Positions 24,218 through 31,307 of a DNA stretch of 38,479 nt are shown piece by piece. Made by a program: the position numbers and the translations under genes. This DNA is from Humitalea rosea (GTDB taxonomy: Bacteria > Pseudomonadota > Alphaproteobacteria > Acetobacterales > Acetobacteraceae). The stretch is taken from NCBI RefSeq assembly GCF_003253705.1, contig NZ_QKYU01000033.1:1-38479 (forward strand), read 5' to 3'. Under the pieces are notes generated by a model. It was given only the letters and a program-made list of their open reading frames with translations. It searched no databases and was not told the DNA's origin. The number at the start of each line of letters is the position of its first letter. Position 1 is the first letter of the stretch.

Positions 24218-25027
24218 TCATGTCGCGGACCAGCCGCCGTCGATGGGCAGGGCGACGCCGGTGATGTCGCCCCCGGCCGGGCTGCACAAGAAGGCGACGG
24301 CCGCGCCGACCGCCGCGGGGTCGACGAAGCGGCCGGTCGGCTGCTTGCCGGCCAGGAAGCCGGCTTCCGCCTCGGCGCGCCCGCCGCCGCCGCCCATCGC
24401 CGCGCGGATTCGCGCCTCGATGTTCGGGGTCATGGTCGTGCCGGGGCAGAGCGCGTTGCAGGTGATGCCGCCCCCCGCCGTCTCCAGCGCCACGGCGCGG
24501 GTGAGGCCGATCAGCGCGGTCTTGGTGGTGACGTAGCCGACTCGCCCGGCCGCGCCGATCAGCCCGAAGATGGAGGACATGTTGATGATGCGCCCCCAGC
24601 CGCGTTCGCGCATGCCGGGCAGGGTCAGGCGGATCAGATGGAAGGCGGCCGAGAGGTTCACCGCCAGGTCCGCTTCCCAGTCCGCCGTGCTGGTCTGCTC
24701 GACGGGGCCGAAATGCCGGCTGGCGGCGTTGTTGACAAGGATGTCGACGGAATCGAGCGTGCTCACCATGGCCTCGATCGCGGCGGGGCTGGCGAGGTCG
24801 GCGTGGTGATAGCGGATGGACACGGCGTGCCGGCGGTCGATCTCCGCGACAGCGGCGGCACCCTCCGCCTCGGTCGCCAGGCCGTGCAGCACGATGTCGC
24901 AGCCGGCAGCGGCCAGCCTGGCCGCGACGGCATGTCCGATTCCTCCGGTGGAGCCAGTGACAAGTGCGGTCCGGCCGCGAAGTCCAAGGCCCAGCGTCTC
25001 GGGCGCGATCTCTGTGAGCGATACCAT
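24218..25027 (-). CDS. SDR-family oxidoreductase (3-hydroxyacyl/hydroxybutyrate dehydrogenase-like)
   Basis: 269-residue classical SDR with TGSTGGIG (cofactor), HGLATEAEG, NNAASRHFG in the NNAG region, the catalytic Ser in MSSIFG, YVTTK with catalytic Tyr and Lys, and GVALPIDGGWSAT at the C-terminus. The sequence is like 3-hydroxybutyrate or 3-oxoacyl reductase members. The ATG at 25027 is inside an operator-like sequence and is preceded by AAGG only. Divergent from the small ORF/mmgE-prpD-2 unit, with which it shares a 103-bp control region. Confidence 0.85.
   Translation of the reverse strand: MVSLTEIAPETLGLGLRGRTALVTGSTGGIGHAVAARLAAAGCDIVLHGLATEAEGAAAVAEIDRRHAVSIRYHHADLASPAAIEAMVSTLDSVDILVNNAASRHFGPVEQTSTADWEADLAVNLSAAFHLIRLTLPGMRERGWGRIINMSSIFGLIGAAGRVGYVTTKTALIGLTRAVALETAGGGITCNALCPGTTMTPNIEARIRAAMGGGGGRAEAEAGFLAGKQPTGRFVDPAAVGAAVAFLCSPAGGDITGVALPIDGGWSAT
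25013..25026. promoter_or_regulatory. Putative LacI-type operator over the SDR start
   Basis: TGTGAGCGATACCA; on the minus strand it reads TGGTATCGCTCACA and overlaps the ATG at 25027. The right half matches the consensus perfectly, the left half poorly. Confidence 0.4.
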
Positions 25028-25101
25028 GCAGCGACCTTAGACGGCGTTACGGCATGTCGGCAAGGCTCGCACTTCTGGTCTTTGCGCCGCCAGTATGTGC
25101 G

Positions 25102-25115
25102 TGGTATCGATATCA
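25102..25115. promoter_or_regulatory. Putative LacI-type operator of the mmgE/prpD-2 unit
   Basis: TGGTATCGATATCA, one mismatch from the palindromic consensus and among the best sites. It lies 15 bp before the small ORF and 89 bp (centre to centre) from the site over the divergent SDR gene. Confidence 0.6.
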
Positions 25116-25130
25116 AGACTTGGAGGGGCG

Positions 25131-25262
25131 ATGATCGCGAAGCAGACACTGTTGGTCGGAAACCGGTCCGGCCACCTTCAGCCCCCGGGCGCGCCGGGCC
25201 TGGTGGAATCCACCGTGCCGCGGGTCCAGGCGCGCGGCGGCATGCCGAAGCGTCCGCGCTGA
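25131..25262 (+). CDS. Small ORF upstream of mmgE/prpD-2
   Basis: A 43-codon frame that begins MIAKQTLLVGNRSGH and ends GGMPKRPR. It has a good Shine-Dalgarno (TTGGAGGGGCG before the ATG), and its stop overlaps the start of the next gene (TGATG). No family recognised; no signal peptide or membrane segment. It could be a leader peptide that couples translation, or the stump of a deleted gene. Confidence 0.4.
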   Translation: MIAKQTLLVGNRSGHLQPPGAPGLVESTVPRVQARGGMPKRPR

Positions 25263-26605
25263 TGTCCCTCACCGTTTCCGAGCGGCTCGGCGCCTTCGTC
25301 GCCGGCTCCGACTGGCGCGATATCACACCGGCGGTCCGGCGAGAGGCGACGCGCACGCTGCTGAACCATCTGGGCTGCGCGCTCGGCGTGGCGGGCGACC
25401 CTGCCGTGGGCGCCGCGCTGGACGTCATGCGCGCCTGCTCCGCCGCACCGACCGCGACGGTGGTGGGGCAGACCGCCCGGCTGGATGCGATGGGCGCGGC
25501 CTTCGTGAATGCGATCGCCGCCAATCTGCTCGACTACGACGACACGCATCTGCGCACGGTGATCCATCCGGCCGCACCCGTCGCGCCCCCCGTGCTGGCG
25601 CTCGCCGAACAGGAAGGACGCAGCGGCGCCGAGGCGCTGCACGCCTTCCTCCTCGGGGCCGAGGTCGCCTGCCGCGTCGGCAACGGCGTCTCGCCCGGTC
25701 ATTACGCGCGGGGCTGGCACATCACCTCGACCTGCGGCGTGATCGGCGCGGCGGCGGGCTGCGCGCGGCTGCTCGGCCTTTCCGCCGCGCAGACGGCGCA
25801 TGCGATCGGCATCGCGACGAGCCAGTCCGCCGGGACCGTCGAGAACCTGCCCTCCGCCGCGAAGAACGTCAGCGTCGGCAGTGCCGCGCGCAACGGCATC
25901 CTGGCGGCGCTGCTGGCCCGCTCCGGCTACGAGGCCGCGCCCCAGGCCATCGAGGGACCACTCGGTTGGGCCAGGGCGATGGGCGACGCGCCCGACACGG
26001 ATGCCATGCTGGACGGCCTCGGCACCCAGTGGGAGGCCGCACGCAACACCTACAAGCCCTATCCGGCGGGCATCGTCTTTCATGCGGTCATCGACGCCTG
26101 CCTGGAGCTGCGCGAGCGGCTCGGCGCGCCCGATCCCGCATCCATCGCCGCGGTCGAGGTCGCCGGCGACGCGCTGCTGCTCGCGCGCGGCGACCGTGTG
26201 GTGAACAACGCGCGCGATGCGCGGGTGAGCATCCACCATTGCGCGGCACTCGGGCTGCTCCGCGGCCGGGCCGGGGTCGTCGATTTCGAGGCGCCCGCGG
26301 CCGCCGATCCGCTGCTCGCGGCCTTCCGGGCGAAGGTCACCGCGCGGCTCGACGAATCGCTGCCGCGGGGTGCTGCGCGGGTCACGCTGCATCTGGCCGA
26401 CGGCCGGCGCGAGGAGGCGATGGTGGCCAGCCCGCGCGGCAGTGCTGGCCGGCCGCTGAGCGATGCGGAGCTGGATGCGAAATTCCGCGACAACGCCGCG
26501 CTCGGCGGTTTCGCGGCGAAGGCCGAGGCGCAGATTGCCGCGATTCGCGCGATCGCCGATGCCCCGGGTCTGGGCGCGATGATGCGCCTTCTGGCCGCGC
26601 CCTGA
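25262..26605 (+). CDS. MmgE/PrpD family protein (second)
   Basis: 447 residues from the ATG at 25262; the open frame extends far upstream but is a shadow there. Motifs: LLNHLGCALGVAGDPAVGAALDV, NLLDYDDTHLRTVIHPAAPVAPPVLALAE (the DDTH motif of the family), HITSTCGVIGAAAGCARLLGLSAAQTAHAIGIATSQSAG, NVSVGSAARNGILAALLA, and YKPYPAGIVFHAVIDACLEL. It is closer to the canonical family than the paralogue at 8913, which lacks the DDTH-I-H-P sequence. It may dehydrate or isomerise the pathway acid. Preceded by an operator; the last intact cluster gene on the right. Confidence 0.87.
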   Translation: MSLTVSERLGAFVAGSDWRDITPAVRREATRTLLNHLGCALGVAGDPAVGAALDVMRACSAAPTATVVGQTARLDAMGAAFVNAIAANLLDYDDTHLRTVIHPAAPVAPPVLALAEQEGRSGAEALHAFLLGAEVACRVGNGVSPGHYARGWHITSTCGVIGAAAGCARLLGLSAAQTAHAIGIATSQSAGTVENLPSAAKNVSVGSAARNGILAALLARSGYEAAPQAIEGPLGWARAMGDAPDTDAMLDGLGTQWEAARNTYKPYPAGIVFHAVIDACLELRERLGAPDPASIAAVEVAGDALLLARGDRVVNNARDARVSIHHCAALGLLRGRAGVVDFEAPAAADPLLAAFRAKVTARLDESLPRGAARVTLHLADGRREEAMVASPRGSAGRPLSDAELDAKFRDNAALGGFAAKAEAQIAAIRAIADAPGLGAMMRLLAAP

Positions 26606-26678
26606 CGGGCGGGGCCATACTGCTTTTTCCCAACCGTGTTGGAGCATGATGACGGTGTCCGAAGACTCAGCTTTGTTC

Positions 26679-26894
26679 GGCACCCGCGAATGTCTGGCGC
26701 TGGTGGCCGATACGTCGCTGTCGGGTGCCAGGGTGGCACGGGAACTCGACGTGATTGCGGCGATCCGCGGCAAGCCCCTGGCGGTGGTCAGTGACAACGG
26801 CACGGAACTGACATCGACCTCGATCCTGCGCTGGTCGCAGGAACGGCGGGTGGAACGGCGCTACATTGCCCCGGGCAAGCCGACCCAGAACGCG
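26679..26894 (+). pseudogene. IS3-type transposase (OrfB) fragment
   Basis: About 72 codons of the integrase core: RECLALVADTSLSGARVARELD, then AVVSDNGTELTSTSILRWSQER and RYIAPGKPTQNA. The second catalytic Asp (SDNGTE) is present. The sequence breaks off just before the ...VESFNGRLRDE segment that carries the catalytic Glu. OrfA and both ends are missing. The remnant marks the right edge of the catabolic cluster. Confidence 0.8.
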
Positions 26895-27045
26895 CTGCAC
26901 GGCCAAAAAGGCGTTCAGCCCGCAGCCATGCCACCAGCGCCGGAAGGCCGAACACGCAGAGCGCCAACAGCGGCAAGTGCGCGGCGAAAACTGCGGCAGC
27001 GACACCCCGGCGCAGGCCGGACCGACGCTGGGGCGAAGTGCATTT
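26895..27045 (-). other. Possible membrane-protein gene remnant
   Basis: No intact gene lies between the IS3 piece and nnrS. One minus-strand frame reads RRGVAAAVFAAHLPLLALCVFGLPALVAWLRAERLFGRAA when assembled in sections, which looks like a membrane helix pair. It breaks at the IS3 junction (about 26895). It could be the stump of a gene that once followed nnrS, or chance hydrophobic sequence. Confidence 0.25.
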
Positions 27046-27066
27046 AACGAAGCCTGGTGGCGGCCA

Positions 27067-28272
27067 TCACCCAGGCTTCCCGTCCGCGCGCGGCCGCAGC
27101 AGGATGGGCCCATAAACCAGTAGAAACAGGCCGAAACCTGCAAGCCAAAACGCTCCCGCCAGCATCAGTGGCAACAGCCCGCCCCCGGTCAGCGCCGGCC
27201 CGAAGACCCGTGTGAGCGCCCCCAGAGCCACCAGCAGATAGGCCGCCACTGTCGCCGGGGACGCCACCAGGTCCCGCCCAGTATGCCCGAGCGTCGCGCG
27301 CGTCATCACGGCCAGGATCATCAGCGCCAGCGCGCCGGCACCCTGCAGGTGCAGCCAATGCAGCGCCCATGGCGCCTCCGCCAGCAGCCAAGCCGCTTTA
27401 GTGACCAGCGCCAGCGGCACGAAAGCGTAGGCGAAGTGCAGCACCCAAAGGATCGGCTTCCCCAGCGTCCGCAGACCATGCCAACGCGACAGGCGTAGCG
27501 CCGCCAGCAGCCCGGCCACCGCCGCCACGCTGCCTGCCAGCACGCCATCCGGCGCCACCAGATCCACCAACACGACCGCCAGCAGCGCGAGCAGCGCGCC
27601 CCGGTCGACCCCCGGCAGCGGATGCGGCGCGGCCGGGCGGTCGGTCTTGCGGAGCGCGTTCAGGGTAAAGGAGGGGATGATCCGCCCCCCGATCACACCC
27701 ACCAGCGCCAGCGCCATGTTGGCCATCAAAAGCTCGCCAATGCGCCAGGTGTCACCCGGCCACCAGCTTGCGGCCTCACCCAGCATCAGCAGATCACCGG
27801 TCCAGAAGCCCAGCACCAACACCGGTGGGCCGAGCAGGCGCAGCTTGCCGGCTTTGATAAGGGACGGCACCAACAGCAGCAGCGTCGCCGGCAGCCCCGC
27901 CAGCGCGATCGGCGCCGCGATGCCGATGGGCAGCGGCGAGCCTGGAAAAAGCGAGAGGCGCCCGGCCAGGAACAGCGCCAGCACGACCAGCAGCGGCGCG
28001 CCGGAATAGCCGCGCCGTCCGGTCCAGTTCGGCACCGCGGTCAACAGGAAGCCGATGATGGCCGCGGCGATGAAGCCGGCCAGCATCTCGTGCCCGTGCC
28101 AGCGCGGCAAGGGCAGCGGCCCCTCCGGCACGGCGAGCCCCGCCAAGGCCGCAACCCACAGCCCCACCCCCACCGTGGCCCAGATTCCGGCCAGCAGGAA
28201 GAAGGGCCGGAAGCCATGCGCCAACAGGGCGAGCCCAGTAGAGACCCGGCGATCAGCGGTTGACATGGTCAT
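27067..28272 (-). CDS. nnrS: NnrS family membrane protein
   Basis: About 401 residues with some 12 hydrophobic segments. Family motifs: LLAHGFRPFFLLAG at the N-terminus, PLPRWHGHEMLAGFIAAAIIGFLLTAVPNWTG, GGRIIPSFTLNAL, and MTRATLGHTGR near the C-terminus. NnrS proteins bind haem and copper and protect against nitric oxide or adjust metabolism during nitrate/nitrite respiration. I used the ATG at 28272. A TTG at 28299 overlaps the DUF2478 stop in TTGA fashion and is an alternative. Last gene of the nar operon. Confidence 0.88.
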   Translation of the reverse strand: MTMSTADRRVSTGLALLAHGFRPFFLLAGIWATVGVGLWVAALAGLAVPEGPLPLPRWHGHEMLAGFIAAAIIGFLLTAVPNWTGRRGYSGAPLLVVLALFLAGRLSLFPGSPLPIGIAAPIALAGLPATLLLLVPSLIKAGKLRLLGPPVLVLGFWTGDLLMLGEAASWWPGDTWRIGELLMANMALALVGVIGGRIIPSFTLNALRKTDRPAAPHPLPGVDRGALLALLAVVLVDLVAPDGVLAGSVAAVAGLLAALRLSRWHGLRTLGKPILWVLHFAYAFVPLALVTKAAWLLAEAPWALHWLHLQGAGALALMILAVMTRATLGHTGRDLVASPATVAAYLLVALGALTRVFGPALTGGGLLPLMLAGAFWLAGFGLFLLVYGPILLRPRADGKPG

Positions 28273-28295
28273 GCCCGAGACTGCGGGAGCGACAT

Positions 28296-28871
28296 TCAAT
28301 GCGCCCCGTTCGTTACGGAGGCGCAGGTCACACCACCGTCCGGCGCGGCCTGGCCGGTCACGAGCGATGCCGTCAATGCGTCCTCATCCAGCGCCTCGAG
28401 CGCAACCTCGCGCGCCAGGTCGCCAGCGAAGGCCCGCCACTGATCGAGGTTGCGGTAGGGCACGGCAATGAGGACCGGGACCGACGCGCCGACGGCCTGG
28501 ACGATGAGGTCGCGGAACCCGCCGCCCTCGGCTTCCGTCTTGCCGAATTTGTTCAGGATGAGGACCTGCGGCCTCTGCTCCAGCGCGGCCGAGACCAATT
28601 GCATCGCTCGCAGCAACTCGCCCACGTCGAGGCGGCAGCCCCGCGCATGCGGGCCCCGATCCTGCGAGATGGCGATGATCTCGCCGCTCGAAAGCTCCTC
28701 CAGAGCCATGTCGCAGCCGACCCGGCCGGCGCGCGCCTCGTCACGCTGCACGACACCGGCCAGGCGGCAACCCATCGCCTCGAGCCGCCGTGCCGTACCA
28801 CGCAGGGCACGGTCTGCGGCAACGCTGTCCGTGTAGACCAGCGCGGTGAGTGCGGCTCGTTCTTGTGTCAT
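28296..28871 (-). CDS. DUF2478 family protein
   Basis: 191 residues from an ATG overlapping the carbonic anhydrase stop by four bases, with GAGG upstream. The N-terminus ALVYTDSVAADRALRGTARRLEAMGCRLAGVVQ and the core QVLILNKFGKTEAEGGGFRDLI match DUF2478, a family often found near molybdenum transport or nitrate/nitrogen metabolism genes. Its NTPase-like sheet order (VLILNKFGK) suggests nucleotide binding, but no classical Walker A loop is present. Function unknown; the context points to molybdenum cofactor supply or nitrate respiration. Confidence 0.78.
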   Translation of the reverse strand: MTQERAALTALVYTDSVAADRALRGTARRLEAMGCRLAGVVQRDEARAGRVGCDMALEELSSGEIIAISQDRGPHARGCRLDVGELLRAMQLVSAALEQRPQVLILNKFGKTEAEGGGFRDLIVQAVGASVPVLIAVPYRNLDQWRAFAGDLAREVALEALDEDALTASLVTGQAAPDGGVTCASVTNGAH

Positions 28872-29638
28872 GTTGTCCTCAGGCGAGAGGGAAGGGCGCT
28901 TCCGCAACAGGGCGGAGACGCGCTGTCGTCGAGCAGGAGCGCGGCGAAGGCTTCCGTCGCGTGGCGCCGCAGGGCGCTGCTGGGCTCGGCGGCCCGATGC
29001 ACGCAGGTATCGACGGAAGGCAGCGCATCGCGCTCCGCGACCGAGGAGACATGCGGCCCGAGGTCACGCAGCAGCCCGTCATGCATTCCATAGATCCAGC
29101 CATGCACATGCAGCGGTAGGCCGCGCGTCCAGGCATTCTCGATCAGATGCGTCGCCGCAACCCGGCGCACCTGCATCTCGATGTTGATCTCGCACAGGCG
29201 GTCGAGCCGCTGCGCATCGTCGGTCATCGCGTCGAAAGCCGGGCGGTGCTTGCGGTAGTACATGGAAAGCGGTTGCAGCCAGTGATCCACGAGCGCGCAA
29301 CGCTGCTCGACCAGCGCACGCTGCACGCCGCCGCACCCATAATGGCCGGCCACGATGACATGCTGCACGTGCAGCACGTCGATGGCGTATTCCAGCACCG
29401 AGAGGATGTTCATATCGCTGGTGTGGACGATGTTGGCGATGTTCCGGTGCACAAAGACCTCGCCCGGATCGAGCCCCAGCACGTCGTTGGCGGTGATGCG
29501 GCTATCGGAGCAGCCTATCCAGAGGTAGTTCGGCGTCTGCTGCTCGGAGAGTCGCCGGAAGAAGGTCGGGTCCTGTTCCGTTTTGCGATGCGCCCAGGCG
29601 ACGTTGCGGTCGAACAAATGGTCGAGCGTGTGCGTCAT
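28868..29638 (-). CDS. Beta-class carbonic anhydrase
   Basis: 256-residue cytoplasmic zinc enzyme that interconverts CO2 and bicarbonate. Zinc ligands are visible in WIGCSDSRITAND (Cys, with Asp and Arg as the catalytic dyad) and in VIVAGHYGCGGVQRAL (His and Cys). GEVFVHRNIANIVHTSD is also diagnostic, and LPLHVHGWIYGMHDGLL is a typical ending. The C-terminus carries about 45 extra residues with a Cys-Cys pair compared with the 220-residue E. coli Can. It overlaps moeA by four bases upstream and DUF2478 by four downstream, so it is locked into the nar operon, an unusual location. Confidence 0.92.
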   Translation of the reverse strand: MTHTLDHLFDRNVAWAHRKTEQDPTFFRRLSEQQTPNYLWIGCSDSRITANDVLGLDPGEVFVHRNIANIVHTSDMNILSVLEYAIDVLHVQHVIVAGHYGCGGVQRALVEQRCALVDHWLQPLSMYYRKHRPAFDAMTDDAQRLDRLCEINIEMQVRRVAATHLIENAWTRGLPLHVHGWIYGMHDGLLRDLGPHVSSVAERDALPSVDTCVHRAAEPSSALRRHATEAFAALLLDDSASPPCCGSALPSRLRTT

Positions 29639-30957
29639 GATGCGGCAACACCGTGTCGGGCGAGCGCTTCGAACCCTTGGGCGGGAAGCGGCAGCGCGGC
29701 TGTACGGCCGTCGAGCAGGTCATGAGGCCCGAGCATGAGCGGCAGAACGTCGAGCAGGGTTCCGTGCCGGGTATCCGCGTCCTGCGCGGCGAGGACCGCA
29801 AAGCCCGTGGCCTCCAGCAGAGGCGCCAGCCTTCCCGAGCCGTCCGGTCCGACCCGCTCCGCCCACAGGCACGCGTCGCGCTGGCGGATCCTGACCGGGA
29901 TGAATTCCGTGCGGCCGGGCTTTCGGCGAGTGGTGAACCCGGCATGGGCCCGGATGACCGGAGCGGGGGCAAGGCCCATCATCCGCGCCAGCAGCGGCCG
30001 GACGAAGGCAATGGCTCCGGCCAGCGCAGCCATGGGGTTACCGGGCAGGCCGATGAACACCGCATCGCCAAGCCGCCCCGCTGCCAGCGGCTTGCCCGGC
30101 TTCATCGCGACCGACAGCACCGCCAGATCGCCGCCAATTTCGTGCACGGCGTCGCGTACATGGTCCTCGTCGCCGACCGAAATCCCGGCTGTGGTGATCA
30201 CGAGATCCGCGTCGAGCGCAGCACTTCGAAGCGCCGCCCGCATCGCCGCGGCATCATCCGCAACAATCGCGACGGGCCTCACCACGGCCCCGCTGGCACG
30301 CAGCAGCGCCACCAGCATCGGCAGATTGGAGTCATGGATCTGTCCCGGCGCCAAGGTCTGGCCCGCTGCGCGAAGCTCACGGCCGCTCGAAACCAGGGTG
30401 ATCCGTGGGCGCCGCCGTACCGGCACGGTGGAGGCACCCTGCGCCGCGAAGACGGCGATGTGGCGCCAATCCAGCAGGGTGCCTTCCGGGATCAGCGCCT
30501 GTCCGACCCGCATATCCTCCCCCCGGCGCCGGATGTTGGTTCCGATGTCGGGTATGTTGGCGACCTCTATGAGGTCGCCACGGCGGCGGATGCTCTCCTG
30601 TGCGATGACGGCATCCGCACCCGCTGGCAGCACAGCGCCCGTCAGGATGCGGCACACCTCGCCGACGGCGAGACAGGCCGGCGCCTCGCCCGCGGCGGAC
30701 CGTCCCGTCACCGGCAACCAGGCGCCGGGCGTCAGCCCTTCAACGCGCACCGCATAGCCGTCCATGGCGGATTGATCGAACCTGGGCAGGTCGCTGGCCG
30801 CCCGGAACGGCTCGGCGAGAACGCGCCCCACGCAATCCGGCAGCCCGATTGTCTCGGCCGGCAACGGGGCGGGCGCCAAGCCCAGAACGCGGTCGAGAGC
30901 GGCACCGAAGGTCATGGTCCCGAGCGTGCAGCCGAATCCCGGGCTGATGGCATTCAT
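29635..30957 (-). CDS. moeA: Molybdopterin molybdotransferase MoeA
   Basis: 440 residues. The enzyme inserts molybdate into adenylated molybdopterin, a late step in making the cofactor of NarG. Domains in order: LPDCVGRVLAEPFRA and FDQSAMDGYAVR (N-terminal MoeA domain), RILTGAVLPAGADAVI, IRRRGEDMRVGQ, the MoCF-binding core with TTAGISVGDEDHV and GLPGNPMAA, and the C-terminal domain GRTEFIPVRI. The start at 30957 overlaps the end of orf112 by four bases. It serves the nitrate reductase of the same operon, possibly making the bis-MGD precursor locally. Confidence 0.93.
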   Translation of the reverse strand: MNAISPGFGCTLGTMTFGAALDRVLGLAPAPLPAETIGLPDCVGRVLAEPFRAASDLPRFDQSAMDGYAVRVEGLTPGAWLPVTGRSAAGEAPACLAVGEVCRILTGAVLPAGADAVIAQESIRRRGDLIEVANIPDIGTNIRRRGEDMRVGQALIPEGTLLDWRHIAVFAAQGASTVPVRRRPRITLVSSGRELRAAGQTLAPGQIHDSNLPMLVALLRASGAVVRPVAIVADDAAAMRAALRSAALDADLVITTAGISVGDEDHVRDAVHEIGGDLAVLSVAMKPGKPLAAGRLGDAVFIGLPGNPMAALAGAIAFVRPLLARMMGLAPAPVIRAHAGFTTRRKPGRTEFIPVRIRQRDACLWAERVGPDGSGRLAPLLEATGFAVLAAQDADTRHGTLLDVLPLMLGPHDLLDGRTAALPLPAQGFEALARHGVAAS

Positions 30958-31292
30958 GACGACCGGCGCACGGGTTTGGGCTGGCCATGGCCCTCATGGC
31001 CACAGCAGGACTGCTCGCTCGGCGCGGGGAAGGCCCGCGCCAGGATGGCCTGCAAGGCAGCCGCACCCGGCTGCGGCGAATTCGCCATCTTGCCGACCAG
31101 GTCGAGCCAGACTTCCTCGGTGCCATAATCGAGCAACTGACGGACGGTTGCCGCAACATAGATTCCGGGCGTCACGGCGTTTTCGTCGGCCGCACTCTTC
31201 ACCCGCATCAGCAGCGCCTCGTCGGCGATGCTGGAGAGCAGCTCCTCCGCCGCCGCGGCATTGGTCAGGCCGCCCAGGATATGGCCAAGCAT
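30954..31292 (-). CDS. Conserved-looking hypothetical protein in the nar operon
   Basis: 112 residues, family not recognised. The body is helical and acidic (AAAAEELLSSIADEALLMRV, YVAATVRQLLDYGTEEVWLDLVGKM). The tail has CCGHEGHGQPKP, a Cys-Cys-x-His-x2-His arrangement that could bind a metal. There is no signal peptide. It sits between ppiC (15-bp gap) and moeA (4-base overlap). Co-translation with moeA suggests a role in maturation of the enzyme or cofactor handling, but this is inference. Confidence 0.6.
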   Translation of the reverse strand: MLGHILGGLTNAAAAEELLSSIADEALLMRVKSAADENAVTPGIYVAATVRQLLDYGTEEVWLDLVGKMANSPQPGAAALQAILARAFPAPSEQSCCGHEGHGQPKPVRRSS

Positions 31293-31307
31293 CGCCTGCT
31301 CCTCCTC

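Noticed and set aside
24638-25261. Upstream extension of mmgE/prpD-2
   Set aside because: This region is antisense to the SDR gene plus its promoter; the family N-terminus begins at MSLTVSERLGAF.
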